Part shown: piece after piece, positions 1-10,720 of the stretch
Numbering within the stretch: position 1 is the first letter of the stretch
How the letters are laid out: every line of letters starts with the position of its first letter
From: Aphrophora alni
Lineage: Eukaryota; Arthropoda; Insecta; Hemiptera; Aphrophoridae
Direction of reading: 5' to 3'
Assembly: GCA_963513935.1 (NCBI GenBank)
Contig: OY740772.1
Span: 103,683,340-103,747,339 of the forward strand
Length of the DNA: 64,000 bases
Made by a program: the position numbers and the translations under genes
Notes under the pieces: model-generated
Database searches by the model: none
What the model saw: the letters and a program-made list of their open reading frames with translations, nothing else
Told to the model about the DNA's origin: nothing

Positions 1-143
1 CCCTACCTCCTTTTTAGCATAGGAGCACAGTTTCTAGAGTGCAGCAGGGTGTATTTTATTTTATATATACTTAAGGCAAAATTTTAATGATCTATTTCTG
101 TATGTATCTCTATATGTATTACTAATACTTGATATACCATCAG

Positions 144-251
144 GATGGCTGTGACTTAGTGTGCAGAAAAGGTTCTGGCCGTGAAGATTCCTGGAACAGG
201 ATCACAAGTAACTTTAATGACTCTGCAGATGAGCCTTTGCTTCATCCTTAA
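144..251 (+). CDS. Terminal coding exon of a host gene, possibly a sorting-receptor-type membrane protein
   Basis: A TACTAAT-like branch site (near 118-126) precedes an AG acceptor at 142-143. The frame then stays open for 35 codons to TAA at 249-251. The peptide is hydrophilic and ends SNFNDSADEPLLHP, which contains DEPLL two residues from the C-terminus. That matches the DxxLL signal read by GGA adaptors at the C-termini of sortilin and mannose-6-phosphate receptors, where the motif also sits at the very end after an acidic/serine stretch. I infer a cytoplasmic tail of a Golgi-endosome sorting receptor (insect Lerp or sortilin type), but the rest of the gene lies upstream of the window, so the identity is unproven. 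An AATAAA signal follows at 632. Alternative: any protein with a chance dileucine end. Confidence 0.55.
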   Translation, partial: DGCDLVCRKGSGREDSWNRITSNFNDSADEPLLHP

Positions 252-323
252 TTATAAATTTAATTTTAAGTATTGACTAGATTTTGTGATATTTATAGTC
301 AGAATTATAACAAGCTTGAGGTT

Positions 324-587
324 TTGATTTTGAACGATAGACTTCCACGGTCACAAACATCATTATGATCTTGTTCTTCGGGGTTCGACCTCGTCAATAT
401 TGTCTGCACGTTGAGTACAGCCGACATTTCGGGCACTTTACAGATGTCCATTCTCAAGGCTTAACATTTGATGGCGACATTTGTTAAGCCTTGAGAATGG
501 ACATCTGTAAAGTGCCCGGAACGTCGGCTGTACTCAACGTGCAGACAATATTGGCGTGGTCGATCCCCGAAGAACAAGATCATAATG
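324..587. mobile_element. Foldback MITE inside the 3' UTR, with 12-bp direct repeats at its edges
   Basis: Arms of about 107 bp (361-467 and 481-587) are reverse complements with about five mismatches by eye, separated by a short loop. The arms begin CATTATGATCTTGTTCTTCG and end with its complement. AAGCTTGAGGTT occurs at 312-323 and again at 588-599, the second copy directly abutting the right arm, so it looks like a target duplication. The left arm has 37 extra bases (324-360) between the direct repeat and the hairpin. There is no coding content. Family unknown. Confidence 0.75.
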
Positions 588-631
588 AAGCTTGAGGTTG
601 TTTTAATGTTTTCTGTATGGCTTTACTATAG

Positions 632-655
632 AATAAAATTTCTTTTTTTTCTGTT
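632..655 (+). terminator. Probable polyadenylation signal of the left-edge gene
   Basis: AATAAA at 632-637 is followed by a T-rich then GT-rich stretch (TTCTTTTTTTTCTGTTCTTG, then GGTTTGTTGG). It is the first well-formed signal with a downstream GU-rich element after the stop codon at 249-251. It would give a 3' UTR of about 400 nt that includes the foldback at 361-587. Confidence 0.4.
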
Positions 656-844
656 CTTGTAAGGTTTGTTGGACATATTTTATTAATGGATAACATTATA
701 AACAAGGTAGTTTTTAAATTTTGTAACATTCGTACATTCAAAGTACGAGACATATTTTTTAATTAAAGTCTGTTTTAAAATAAAAACATACTGGAAAATA
801 TATAAAAAAATATTTATTACTAGGAATAAAAACTACATTTATTT

Positions 845-1300
845 ACCAATTTTTCTATATAGTTGACTTCAACTTTTTTCATAGTGTTTCACTAGCTTCT
901 TCATTCCCTCGTTGAAAAATTCTGCCACCTGGGATTTAAACCAGTCACTTACACTATTTTTCAATTCTTCGTCTTTGTCAAACCTTGTAATGCAAGCCAG
1001 AGTTTAAGGTGAAATAAACGAAAGTAATCGTGAGGAGCAAGATCAGGGTTTTAGGGTGGATGATTAAAAGTTAACGGATGAAATCATTTCAATTAATTCA
1101 CTGTCAGATTTGACGTGTGTGGCCGAGCGTTTTCTTATAAAACAAAATTCCTCGGAACTGCATTTTACGTTGTCTGTTTTATAAGTTCTTCTAAAATTTC
1201 AGTAAGATGTCGCAGTAGTTCCATGATCACAAAATTCAACAAACAAGACACCCTCTTTGTCCCAAAAACAAACGGGACTGTTTTTAAAAACAGTAGCCAT
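845..1300 (-). pseudogene. mariner transposase, C-terminal remnant
   Basis: On the minus strand one frame reads FWDKEGVLFVEFCDHGTT and, about 300 bases on, FDKDEELKNSVSDWFKSQ followed by VAEFFNEGMKKLVKHYEK. These match the order seen in mariner transposases: the FWD..GVLL.D..P.GTT block before the third catalytic region, and the terminal WL..Q...FY..GI.KL..RY.KC segment. The frame between them is broken by several stops, and the catalytic PH/PPYSPDLAP(S)D region is only faintly recognisable. The gene is a dead relic. I find no clear terminal inverted repeats. Probably a full mariner once, now AT-enriched by mutation. Confidence 0.8.
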
Positions 1301-2120
1301 GGAGCGTCTTTACTGACTGTTCTTTTTTAAACTTCTTTGAATTTTATTGTCACTTTTATCCGTCAATCAAATCATTCGTGATAATGGATGATGGAACTAT
1401 TGTTACATTCTTCATGTTAATGTTTGTCCTTCTCAAAATAAATGTGACCACTTACTTTTACATCATTCATAATTGGCCTATAAACATCACAAGTTTTAAA
1501 CGTACAAATTTGCCGGTGAATTTCGAAATTTATTTTTCCATACAAAATTGGAATAGTGCTTGTATTTTTCTTGACGTGATCAATAATTGTAGGATTCATT
1601 ATACACAAATGAATATGAACCGCTAACCTCAAAAAACCTAAACTATTGTCGCTAACAGCTGATCCATATAACCATGCCACGCTAGTGTTATCTGAGGATA
1701 TATAGGTGCAAATACAAACTGGATTTTACTTAAAAAACATTCTCGTAAAATATTATAGTTTTATAAGATAATTGTTTGGTCTTTATTGTTAATTTTCTAT
1801 TTGGTGTACTCTTGTAAGTGTTAAGAGACTTTTATATGATGTGTTGAATTCATTTTTTACTTGTACAGGGGTCAACGAATTGAGTTAGGTATATTTATAT
1901 CTTCTGAATTAGTAGAATGAATATATTTCTATATATTATAATCAAGACTGTTGTAAATTTATACTTAATAAAAGTAGAGATACTTGAGGTGGTTTAGGTA
2001 GAGTCAGCTCTCAACTCAACATTTCAACCCATATTACACAATTGCTAAAAACTCACAACACTTAAGCAAAATTATACCTCTGTCAACTATAAAATTAGGC
2101 GAAAAAAAGAATAACTTTAT
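1300..2120. other. AT-rich DNA, nothing recognised
   Basis: Short ORFs on both strands overlap each other and carry no family motif. I see no RNA gene or repeat that recurs elsewhere in the window. Confidence 0.5.
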
Positions 2121-2122
2121 GT

Positions 2123-2245
2123 ACCTTAGAAAGTGGTATTAACTAAGAAGTACACAAATAGAAATCCAAAAAATTACTCAAGTTCTGAAATATTTCATAA
2201 ACTCTGTTCACTTTCTCAATCGGTAGAGAAGTATAAGAGGAGACT
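2123..2245 (+). repeat. Half copy of the foldback family seen whole at 17,817-18,056
   Basis: CAAGTTCTGAAATATTTCAT followed by a C/T variation of CTCACTTTCTYAATCGGTAG also occurs at 17,869-17,916. Here only one arm remains, with the upstream part (GAAAGTGGTATTAACTAAGA) showing the same order as the complete copy. Confidence 0.6.
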
Positions 2246-2249
2246 AAAT

Positions 2250-3430
2250 TGTATTTATTATTATTATTTTTTTTTAGTTTGTCATAGAATAAATGTGTCT
2301 AATATTAATTTGTTGTATATTCAAAATGTATTATTTCAAGAATAATAGGTGGAAATTTTAGTATATTTTTACCGTGAACAACAAAGTTATGATTCCCCCC
2401 CCCCTAATTTTTGGCAAAACCAGGTAAAACTCATTATTTCTGTGATTACTAATAAATGCAACTTTTTCAAATGTATAGTTTAGTTCAAATTTTTTTCCTG
2501 TTCTTTTTTATAATGTACAATACCATATGACTTATTTATAAATGATTTAGAAATTTGAAATTATAAATTTTATAATTGCAAAAATCATTAAAGAAAGTAT
2601 GGAAGTGTTGGGCAACAACATTTCAGTGTGTGCTGGTTACTGGCCATGCCGATTTATCGGGACATGGGGGGGGGGGTCAACAAATTACACTATTTTTAGC
2701 GATATATAAGCGCTTGCCAGTCTATGTCATTATATTGACATTAGCAATCAAAGGGTTAATTGTAGTTTTGTGGTCATTATATTTGAAAGGTTTCAAAAAT
2801 TACTATTTGTAGCTAGCTATTGGAACACTCTGTATATGGAATCAAATTTTTTAAGGCATCCTGTAGTTTTAGTAAAGACCTTTAAATTGACAGTCGTATG
2901 TCAATTTGAAGTTGAAATATTATATCTTTCTGATACTTTTATGTCACTCTGTATATTTATAAATATAATGAAATGTTGTAAAATAATATGTCATTAAAAT
3001 AAATGAAAAACTAATTAATTATAATTACATCATTACTATTCATTAAAGGCTGACAGATAAGTTTAAACAATAGTTTATATCTGGTGAATACTATATTTTT
3101 TCCTTATTGAAAACTAAATACGGTGCTAATTGATTTGATTTTTAATATTGAAAGTTTTCATTGTACCATTTCATTTATTGGTTTCAATAGTGTAAACGAA
3201 GTTATTTATTATTTTATGATTTGCTTCATACTAATTAATTATTATTCTTTAGAATTTATAATTGGAAATGAAAACAAGATCAAATTATACTTGATGTTAC
3301 AAAGTTAATTCATGGATTGTAAATAATTATGAAACAAAATCAAATCTATAATAAAACAATCAATAATATGCATTATACATAGGTATTTTATGATTTAATC
3401 CATTTTCTTTATATTCTAAAAATAACATCT
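2250..3430. other. AT-rich DNA with short C and G runs
   Basis: Contains a C run near 2393 and a G run near 2666. GGAACACTCTGTATA near 2822 resembles ends of some Tc1/mariner-type MITEs, but I found no partner end. No coding evidence. Confidence 0.4.
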
Positions 3431-3431
3431 T

Positions 3432-3690
3432 TTAAATAATGTCCATCCATTTGTTAGTATTAGGTAGTTTGCTACTCGGCACAACAACAGAGGTACTTTT
3501 TGAACAATTCCCTCCATTATTAAGACATTTATTGTAGTGTCGAATTAATTTTTGAATACCCTCTTCATAAAATGATATTGTCTGTGAAGATAGCCAATGT
3601 TGTGCGACAGAGTTTTGAATAAAACCTATGTATAAAATGTGTACGGGTATAGTCACATATTTCATAAAGCTCTTTGAACATATTGTAAAA
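3432..3690 (-). pseudogene. mariner transposase, C-terminal fragment (second copy)
   Basis: The minus-strand frame reads HWLSSQTISFYEEGIQKLIR then HYNKCLNNGGN, the standard end of a mariner transposase (W L x S Q x x x F Y x x G I x K L x x R Y x K C). About 35 residues are convincing; the sequence before and after is not mariner-like, so this is a short truncated relic. It differs from the remnant at 845-1300 and is closer to consensus, so the two are separate insertions or families. No inverted repeats identified. Confidence 0.85.
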
Positions 3691-3699
3691 TAACTGTTT

Positions 3700-4420
3700 T
3701 AGAGACAACTTATCTATCCAAATTGATATAATTTACACGACAGTATGGATAGTACGGAGAGGCGGATAATCCTGAGTATCTAACACACTAGCAATCAAAT
3801 ACAGCACTTATAAAATCTATGAATTAACTCTGTCCAACCAGTTATTATTATCTACATCTACACCAAAGATGGTATTTATATAATAGTTATTGTACTATTA
3901 ATGTTTGTAAAATTAACCAAAGTGGAATAATAGTTCAAATATTTTGTGTTCTCTTCCTCTATCTTTAATTTTATTTAGAATGTAAACATATATATAGCAC
4001 AGATATGACAACAAAATGTTCCAAAGTGTTGCCAAATTTACTTTTGGGAGCAGTTGTAATATTTATGGAAACAAATTTCATCGATTACAAACATTTTACG
4101 TGTGTATGTTAGCCACAGTAATCTAAAACTCTCACTGAGCAAAAAACTGATGAAAACATATTCTCTACTGTCAAATATTCTGAAAGTAAAATTTTGCATT
4201 GCGGATGTTTCAAAATAGTCATAATCTGTTTAAAAACTACCAAAACATGAAATTTTTGTTATGATTGATATGTTAGATTTAATTAGCATTACTATTCATT
4301 GACCAAACAAAAAATACCATAAATTGTTATGGTCTCCATACAATTACCACAAAGAGAAAATATGAGAAAGTAGTAGTTTTTTATAAATGCTTAAGATGCT
4401 ATAAATATCTAACCTGTGAC
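3700..4420. other. AT-rich DNA, nothing recognised
   Basis: No ORF, hairpin or repeat shared with other parts of the window was seen. Confidence 0.4.
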
Positions 4421-4429
4421 CGTCTCCAC

Positions 4430-4830
4430 TTCTTTTGACCAGCTGGAAGCTTCGGCTGGCTGGAGACCGCGTACACTTTAGCCGAATCTTGTCAGGATGG
4501 GCCAAGGAGTCGGGTTAGGACGCTAATGAACGCATGCAACGCAAGTTAAATTAAATGTTCTCTTTTATTTTAGCGCCAAATTAGAAGATTACAGAAATAA
4601 TTAGAATTTATAAAAAAAGACATAATGGCTAGACAAAGCCTTAATAGTGGCCGAAAAACATACCGTTTAATTATATAGCACGTGGCCGAAAATGGGACTG
4701 ACCTCGTCCCGTAGTGGTATGCCGTTCAACTTCCTTCTCGTGGCTCTCGTAACAGACTCCCGCTCGGCTCGCTGGTTCAAGCCCTCCACTCCTCGTCTCC
4801 CCCCCTTCTACGTAATCTTGCACTGCTCAA
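4430..4830 (+). repeat. GC-richer patch, possible SINE with tRNA-like boxes
   Basis: Base composition jumps compared with both flanks. CGTAGTGGTATGCCG near 4710 resembles a Pol III A box and GCTGGTTCAAGCCC near 4770 resembles a B box, roughly the spacing of tRNA genes. No cloverleaf can be drawn, and the 3' end is pyrimidine-rich. An ORF across it has no family features. A SINE head is the best guess; a decayed LTR piece is possible. Confidence 0.3.
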
Positions 4831-4959
4831 CAAAATTGCAAGTGCCAATTGATATTTTATTATTTAGAATCCCTTCCCATTACATCCAAATTTATACTTA
4901 TTATGGTTTTTATTTGGTGGGCTCCTTGGCTGGGCCACAAACCTACCTGTAACACAGTG

Positions 4960-6790
4960 AACAGGTTAGGTTAGGTCAGGATTTATATTCGTATGGTATT
5001 TATTACATAATATAATCGGTTTGCAGTAGTACAGTGGATTAATATTATATGCTGTGATATATGTCTTTTGTTTTTTAAAACAAGGAAATAATAATTGTAT
5101 GAGTCTATGATCACGTAAATATAATAAATAATTGTCACACCGTGAAACGGTTAAGTCAGGTTTCATATTCAAATGAACTGCATATTACTAATATAAAACA
5201 TGTTCATTAGGCATATTAACTTAATCCATTTGTGGTGTAAGTCAAGTTTGATATTTACGGTGGAGTAGCATTTATAAAATAACTACTTTCTCATATTTTC
5301 TTTTGTAATAATTGTACAAAAGTTTTAATGTGTTGTGTTAATTTTTCTTCTTTCATGATAAAAATTTCATGTTTTAGTAGTTTTAAAAATTTCAAAATCC
5401 ATTGTGGTGGTTTTGAACTAACAGAATGAGAAATATCTGGAAATTTCACATAGTCCAGAATGTGTTTGCATTTTTTCTGCTTAATGAGCATTTTCACCCG
5501 TATGTAAAGATTTAGTAAGATCCTGTGACACTGTTTTTATTTAATAATATTTAGGTTTCTTTGACATTTGCTCTGTTATTGTATGTTCCTGTACTTGAAA
5601 CAATTTTTAATTTTTGTTTTGTTAGTATTGTGTTTGTTGTATCTATTATTTTTTTCTAGTGTTTAAATCTTTAATTTTGTTTATTTTCTTATGTTTAGCT
5701 TAAGATTTGTTTTTAAATTTAAAGAAATTACAATTACTATTTTTTATTTGAAAATTGAAATTTGTTTTAGAGTTTGTTTCAGAGGTACAATGTCGATTTG
5801 AGTTCTGCTATTGTACTACAAAAACTAAAAAATAAATTTAGTTAATATACACTTCTATTTACATGTTATACAAGTTGTTTGATTCTAACTGCTTTTATTC
5901 AGCATAACTAAGGATTCTTTGTCATTCATAGTATTCAGGATTGGGTACTTTAAATAGTTAGTTTTACAAACTTCATTGATTAGTGTGTGTATATGACTAT
6001 GGAAAGGCGAGGGGGGGGGGGTTAGTTACTAATTCTTAATTACAAAATGATACTGTTTTAAGACTTGATACATTTAACTGTTCTCAGGTATACTCGGTGT
6101 CCAAAAGTCTCATAACATTTAAATAACTTTTAACGCAAGAAAATAAAAAGAAAAAAATTGGATCACACTTATTAATTAATTAAACTACCATTTTATAAAG
6201 AGCTCAATTTTGTAAGACTAAAGAGGGAGTCAATAAATATTTTCAAATGTAAATATATTTTTTATTACAAGATTCTATATAAAATCACAATTTGATTTTA
6301 TTCTTATTACTTTTTAACCATTCAACGTGGTTTACCCACTATATTTGCATATTGCCGAATGCTGCTAGCGTTGTAGTAGTCTGTCAGTTAATGATCTCTA
6401 CCAGCTATATTTGAGACTATTTCAAGGAACTAAAATACATAGGAAATATAGATAAGCTTTTTTTATCATTAGTAAAGACCCAGTGCATTTTATTAATTTA
6501 AATCAAGTGTTTCTTTGCTAATCAGCAAAATCTCAACCTCAGCTGTAATGTGCTATTGTGCTAAATGCGAATTTTTTCAGTCTTTTTTTACACAATGCTT
6601 TATAATATTATTGTTGTGTTTTGGAAAGATAAAAGTTGCATTTATATTTGTGTAAAAGATTGTTTTGTCATTTTGTAGATATGTTTTATAGTTTTTGAAA
6701 AATAATTGAGAATTTTATCAGCTAATATTTTTATAGGTTCGTTCTGTGATTACTTTTGATTATAATTCTTTTAATAGATTTTTAATGAAA
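4960..6790. other. AT-rich DNA with minor simple repeats
   Basis: A G run lies near 6010. GGTGTCCAAAAGTCTC near 6098 looks like a Tc1/mariner-type end without a visible partner. Short TTAGG-like pairs occur at 4963-4975. Nothing coding. Confidence 0.4.
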
Positions 6791-6794
6791 GATA

Positions 6795-7025
6795 ATTTCC
6801 CAAAACCACAATAAAATACTTGACAACAAAAAGACTGTATAGTTATGTTTATTCTATCAACGGTACATTTCAATAGCACTGCTATCAGCTTTAGAGGTAC
6901 AATTCACACTAAACTCTGAGGACCTCTGAAGATGATAGCAGTGCTCTTGAAATGTACCGTAGGTAGAATAAACATAACTATACAGTCTTTTTGTTGTTAG
7001 TGTTTTATTGAGGTTTTGAGAAATT
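6795..7025. mobile_element. Foldback MITE, about 230 bp
   Basis: Two arms of roughly 95 bp are near-perfect reverse complements: AACAAAAAGACTGTATAGTT on the left (from about 6826) and its complement on the right, continuing through GGTACATTTCAA. The outer part, AATTTCCCAAAACCACAATA, pairs with slightly diverged bases on the right. The centre (about 6880-6930) is a short imperfect loop with an inner stem around GATAGCAGTGCT. No coding content and no obvious target duplication. Confidence 0.75.
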
Positions 7026-7029
7026 TGCT

Positions 7030-8870
7030 TTCATTGTATATTCACCACATTGCTCTAGTGATTCATATGAAATAGATTTTTAGTAAATTAAAGTTTTTTT
7101 TAAAACCTTTTTTTTTTGTGGTAGGTAGTGTTAAATAACTCATGTTATAAATGAAATTTAAATATAACAAAATATATAACAGTTGCAAGCACTTATTAAA
7201 ACACACCCAAAAAGTATCACAGCAGGCATTAACCTAAAAATCTCCTGTTGTAAGGGTTTAAACATATGCAACCATTTAGAAAATATATGCATTCTCAAAG
7301 TTGAGAATAGTGCTTTGTCCCCACAACTAAAATTAAAGTTCTAATTGAAAACTTAAGAGAAAATATTGTGGTAAAATCGTTAATAATTAATCTGGTTAGA
7401 AATTTGTAAAATTATGATTTTGTTTGTAATATTGAGTTCTGAACTTTTTTTTAAAAAAAGAGAAATATTTAGAAGAAAAAAATTGCAGTTGTAAATAATT
7501 CAATTTATTTAATGGTTTTATAGGGTGATTTTATTCTTTCAATTTTTTTTGGATTGGATTCTTTGTTTTGGTTCAAGGGCTGAAAATTTTATAATTTCAA
7601 CTTTTGAGAGTCATTATTTCTGAAAGGATTGCAGCTTTATAAAATAATAATACATAAAATCAAATCATCTTAAAATGTGATTTTATATTGATTTGTCTAA
7701 TAAAAAAAAAAAGGTTTTCATTTGAATATTTTGACTTGGTAGCCTCTTTATGAGTTTCCGAATTTGGGTTGTATACAAAAAGATAGATATGACTTATAGT
7801 TGTAGTCCAGTTCTTGTTTTTTGTGCTGTTATATATTCAAAATTTATTTGACTTTAGTAACTTAAAATAAAATAAAAACAGTTTTTGTTAAAAATAAAAG
7901 TTAATTACACAAATTAGGTGTAAATAAATGCAATATGTATTTAGTTATCGTAAGTCGTTTTAGAACTGAATCAATAATAATTATTTTATAAATTTATTGG
8001 TAATACATCTTTTTCAAATTACTATTTATTTTTGTTTACTGTTGAGAAAAGCAGGAGCACTGAGCACTGTCACCCTGAATATCTACTTGTTTATGCTACT
8101 CCTTATGTTACGTGACTAGGGATTAATACACATATTTTAAACAATTCTTTGTGTAATTAACACCTGAATCATGCTTTATGAATAGAATAATTTCAAATTG
8201 ATTAATAAAAATGTTGATTTATTTTTAAGACTACTAATTTTCTTTAGTATTGTTTAATTGCTTTAAAAAAAAAAAATGATGTCAACAAACACATTGCTCG
8301 AATTGTTACCAAATATAATTCCAGTGTTTAATAAATAAATTTGGGTTTTTCCTAGATTTTATTATGTGATTTATGTTAATTTATTTAAGCTAGTATAAAG
8401 ATTATTGAATTTAAGTCTAAATTAAATGTGCTTAAACATATTTGTTTGTTTAAATGTGATGTGATATAAGTACAATTTAAATAAAGCATTTCTTTTGTGA
8501 TGTACTATAATTTATTTACCTTTTAACAGTACATTTTATATTAAAATTCCATTTATATTGAGTTTTTTCATCCCTCTTGTTTTTTTGTTTTTTTGTTTTT
8601 TTGTTCACTTCTAATTGTAGTAGATTGAATCTTTCTGTGGAGAAATTATTAGAATATGAGCAAGGTATGAAATGAAGTGTGGAGAAGATAATATTGACCC
8701 TATTAGTCATATCACGCCTCCATTTTCATGGTAATTCTTATACTATCTGCTAGTAATTTCCCTTCAGTTGATTTAATCAGGTAGCTACTTACATAAATCA
8801 GTATGTATTTAGGTGAGCAGAGTGGGTTGATGTGTTGAGTGGGGTCACCACCCTTAGTACACAATCTTGC
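7030..8870. other. AT-rich DNA, nothing recognised
   Basis: Many A/T homopolymers and a TTTTTG microsatellite-like stretch near 8580. No supported gene. Confidence 0.4.
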
Positions 8871-9130
8871 ACTCACATTGAAATGTTCTCCACCAAGTAA
8901 CTATATAAACAATTGAAGAAGTTGTTAGAGAACAATACGACGGAGAGATGGTACAATTTTGGAATGTTAGGCTTCAATTTAAATGACTGTATTGTAAGCT
9001 CTTTTTGAATACCAGGAGATTGGCCTATGTTTTGCAATAAGCTCTGCACATTCATGTCCTTAGTCATTGAATTATGAGTATTAATTTTAGAATTTTTGGT
9101 TTTTGTTGGGTACAAGAAAATAGTTTCATA

Positions 9131-10536
9131 ATTGAAGACCTTGGTGGAAAAACCAAACATGTCACAATCTCTAAATTTAAAAATTCAAAACACGTAATAT
9201 TGATCGTAAATCCTGCATATAAATACATCTTACAACATTGAATCATAAGTTAATATTTGAGTTTTAATACTAGTTTAAATTTAAATGTTATTAAATAATT
9301 AAAATTGGAGATGTCTTGTTTTTTGCCCCAAACATAATGTTTAATAAGGCTGGGTTTTATAACAATGTAGTCTATTTCACCAAAACACTATTTATTGACC
9401 TTACAAAAGCTATTTAAGAAAGATAATGAAATATAAAACATAAATTTAAAATGTTAAAAGTCGTTTCAGTTAAAAATTATAAAATTTACCTGTAAAAAAT
9501 GTCTACTCATCACTTGAGTCACCACCTTGTGCAGCTTTGATAACTTTTTCTTTTCTTTCAGTTTTTCCATTGTAGTACCAAATGCAGTCTGGATGAACAT
9601 ACTTTCTTGCCAGGTCCATCACATCCTTAAGATTTTTAGGTTTCAGACCTAAAGGAGCGTTATAGAGTTTCTTACTTGGCTCGAGAAATGACAACACTGC
9701 ACCATCCTTTTCTAGTTCAAATTTGTCCTCCCAAAGTGAAGTCAACGAAGTTTTGCATACAACCCCTTTGTGGTTGTATTCCAAGTCTATACTTGGAAAT
9801 TCAAAACTTAACAGGGAGAGAATCCTTAGGTTTTCGCTTTCTCTTCTGGGACTTACTAGTTTCCGGAGTGGAAGTATCTTCATATCTTCATTCACTTTTG
9901 CACACACAGTGGCAGTGGGCTTAAACAAAATACTGAAATGAGATGAAAAGTCCAATCACATGTTTTGTTTAATATCAATCACAACAAACTTTTTTGATGT
10001 TTTCCTAACTAAATCTTGGTAACTTTTAGGCATGTACATCCTTTCTCTCTTCCTTCTTTCTTGTTCTATGTTGCCAAATGTGCAGTTACATAGAAGGTAG
10101 CTGTGACCAGGTCAGAAGATGAAGTGTAAGGAACAAAGTCAGGGTCACTGTCTGTGTCATCACTATTAATAATATTAAACATTTTACTTCAATTAACAGT
10201 AATGAATACTACAGATATTAGCAAACATAACTTCACAGCACATTAGCACAAACATCACCATGTCTACTGACAGTTTTTCTATGCAGGCAGGTAGCGCCAG
10301 AGTGGGATAAAAATGAACTACAGTAGGAGCAATAACAACTTCTGGTTCTGTCTCATTATTGCTCCAAACATACCAACAAAGCAGCTTCTTTTCACATATA
10401 TCTCAGCATGTAACAATCCGAGCTGTCTGATTTGTGCACCAAACGATAGAATTTTTTTTTCTTTATAGATTTATAGTATTAACTCAAAATCACCAAAAAA
10501 ATGGACTTGTCTGGTTTTTCCACCAAGGTCTTCAAT
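9131..10536 (-). mobile_element. 1.4-kb DNA transposon with 33-bp terminal inverted repeats
   Basis: The left end (9131-9163) starts ATTGAAGACCTTGGTGGAAA and the right end (10,504-10,536) is its reverse complement with two mismatches over 33 bp. TA flanks both ends (9129-9130 and 10,537-10,538); equally, AATT could be the duplicated target if the repeat begins GAAGACC. Between the ends lies one minus-strand coding trace (9503-10,182). I see no DDE transposase, so the element is either non-autonomous or its protein belongs to an enzyme type I do not recognise. The TA target would suit Tc1/mariner-like movement. Confidence 0.8.
9503..10182 (-). pseudogene. Unassigned transposon-carried protein, C-terminal part conserved in style with insect TE-associated proteins
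   Basis: The gene runs right to left inside the 1.4-kb element. A start at 10,182 gives MFNIINSDDTDSDPDFVPYT, an acidic N-terminus, which runs into TAG after about 38 codons. The next stretch in another frame gives RRKRERMYMPKSYQDLVRKT, then stops at a TGA just before the main 150-codon ORF (9503-9955). That ORF ends LYNAPLGLKPKNLKDVMDLA, then RKYVHPDCIWYYN, and an acidic tail GGDSSDE. A C-terminal pattern of the form LYxxPLxLxxxKxxDVMxLxxYxPxxxxxYY is familiar from uncharacterised insect proteins linked to DNA transposons. I know no function for it. Two frame breaks suggest decay, unless small introns remove them. Confidence 0.5.
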
Positions 10537-10589
10537 TAATTATTCTCATTGTTTAGTTGTTAAAAAAAAAAAAAAAAAATTATTCTCGT

Positions 10590-10720
10590 CTTTTGACCAA
10601 CTCTTGTTCTTTTCTGACCTTGAACATATAAGAGTATTTAAAAAATGGGAGTCTTTATTTTATTATATTTTCTTTCTTTATATAAAGCAACTTTATATTA
10701 TAAGGAAGAAACAAATATTT
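10590..10720 (+). repeat. Copy of dispersed family B (partial)
   Basis: GACCAACTCTTGTTCTTTTC, then AGAGTATTT and GTCTTTATTTTATT, in the order also found at 17,370, 26,885, 28,700 and 36,280. It begins just right of the 1.4-kb element and a run of 18 A. Confidence 0.6.

Noticed and set aside
8873..9128. Possible piggyBac transposase remnant on the minus strand (VVLFSNNFFNCLYSYL resembles the DNFFTS..LL block)
   Set aside because: Only one short block is suggestive; the key aspartate is absent, neighbouring blocks are not found, and the ORF crosses the boundary of the 1.4-kb element.
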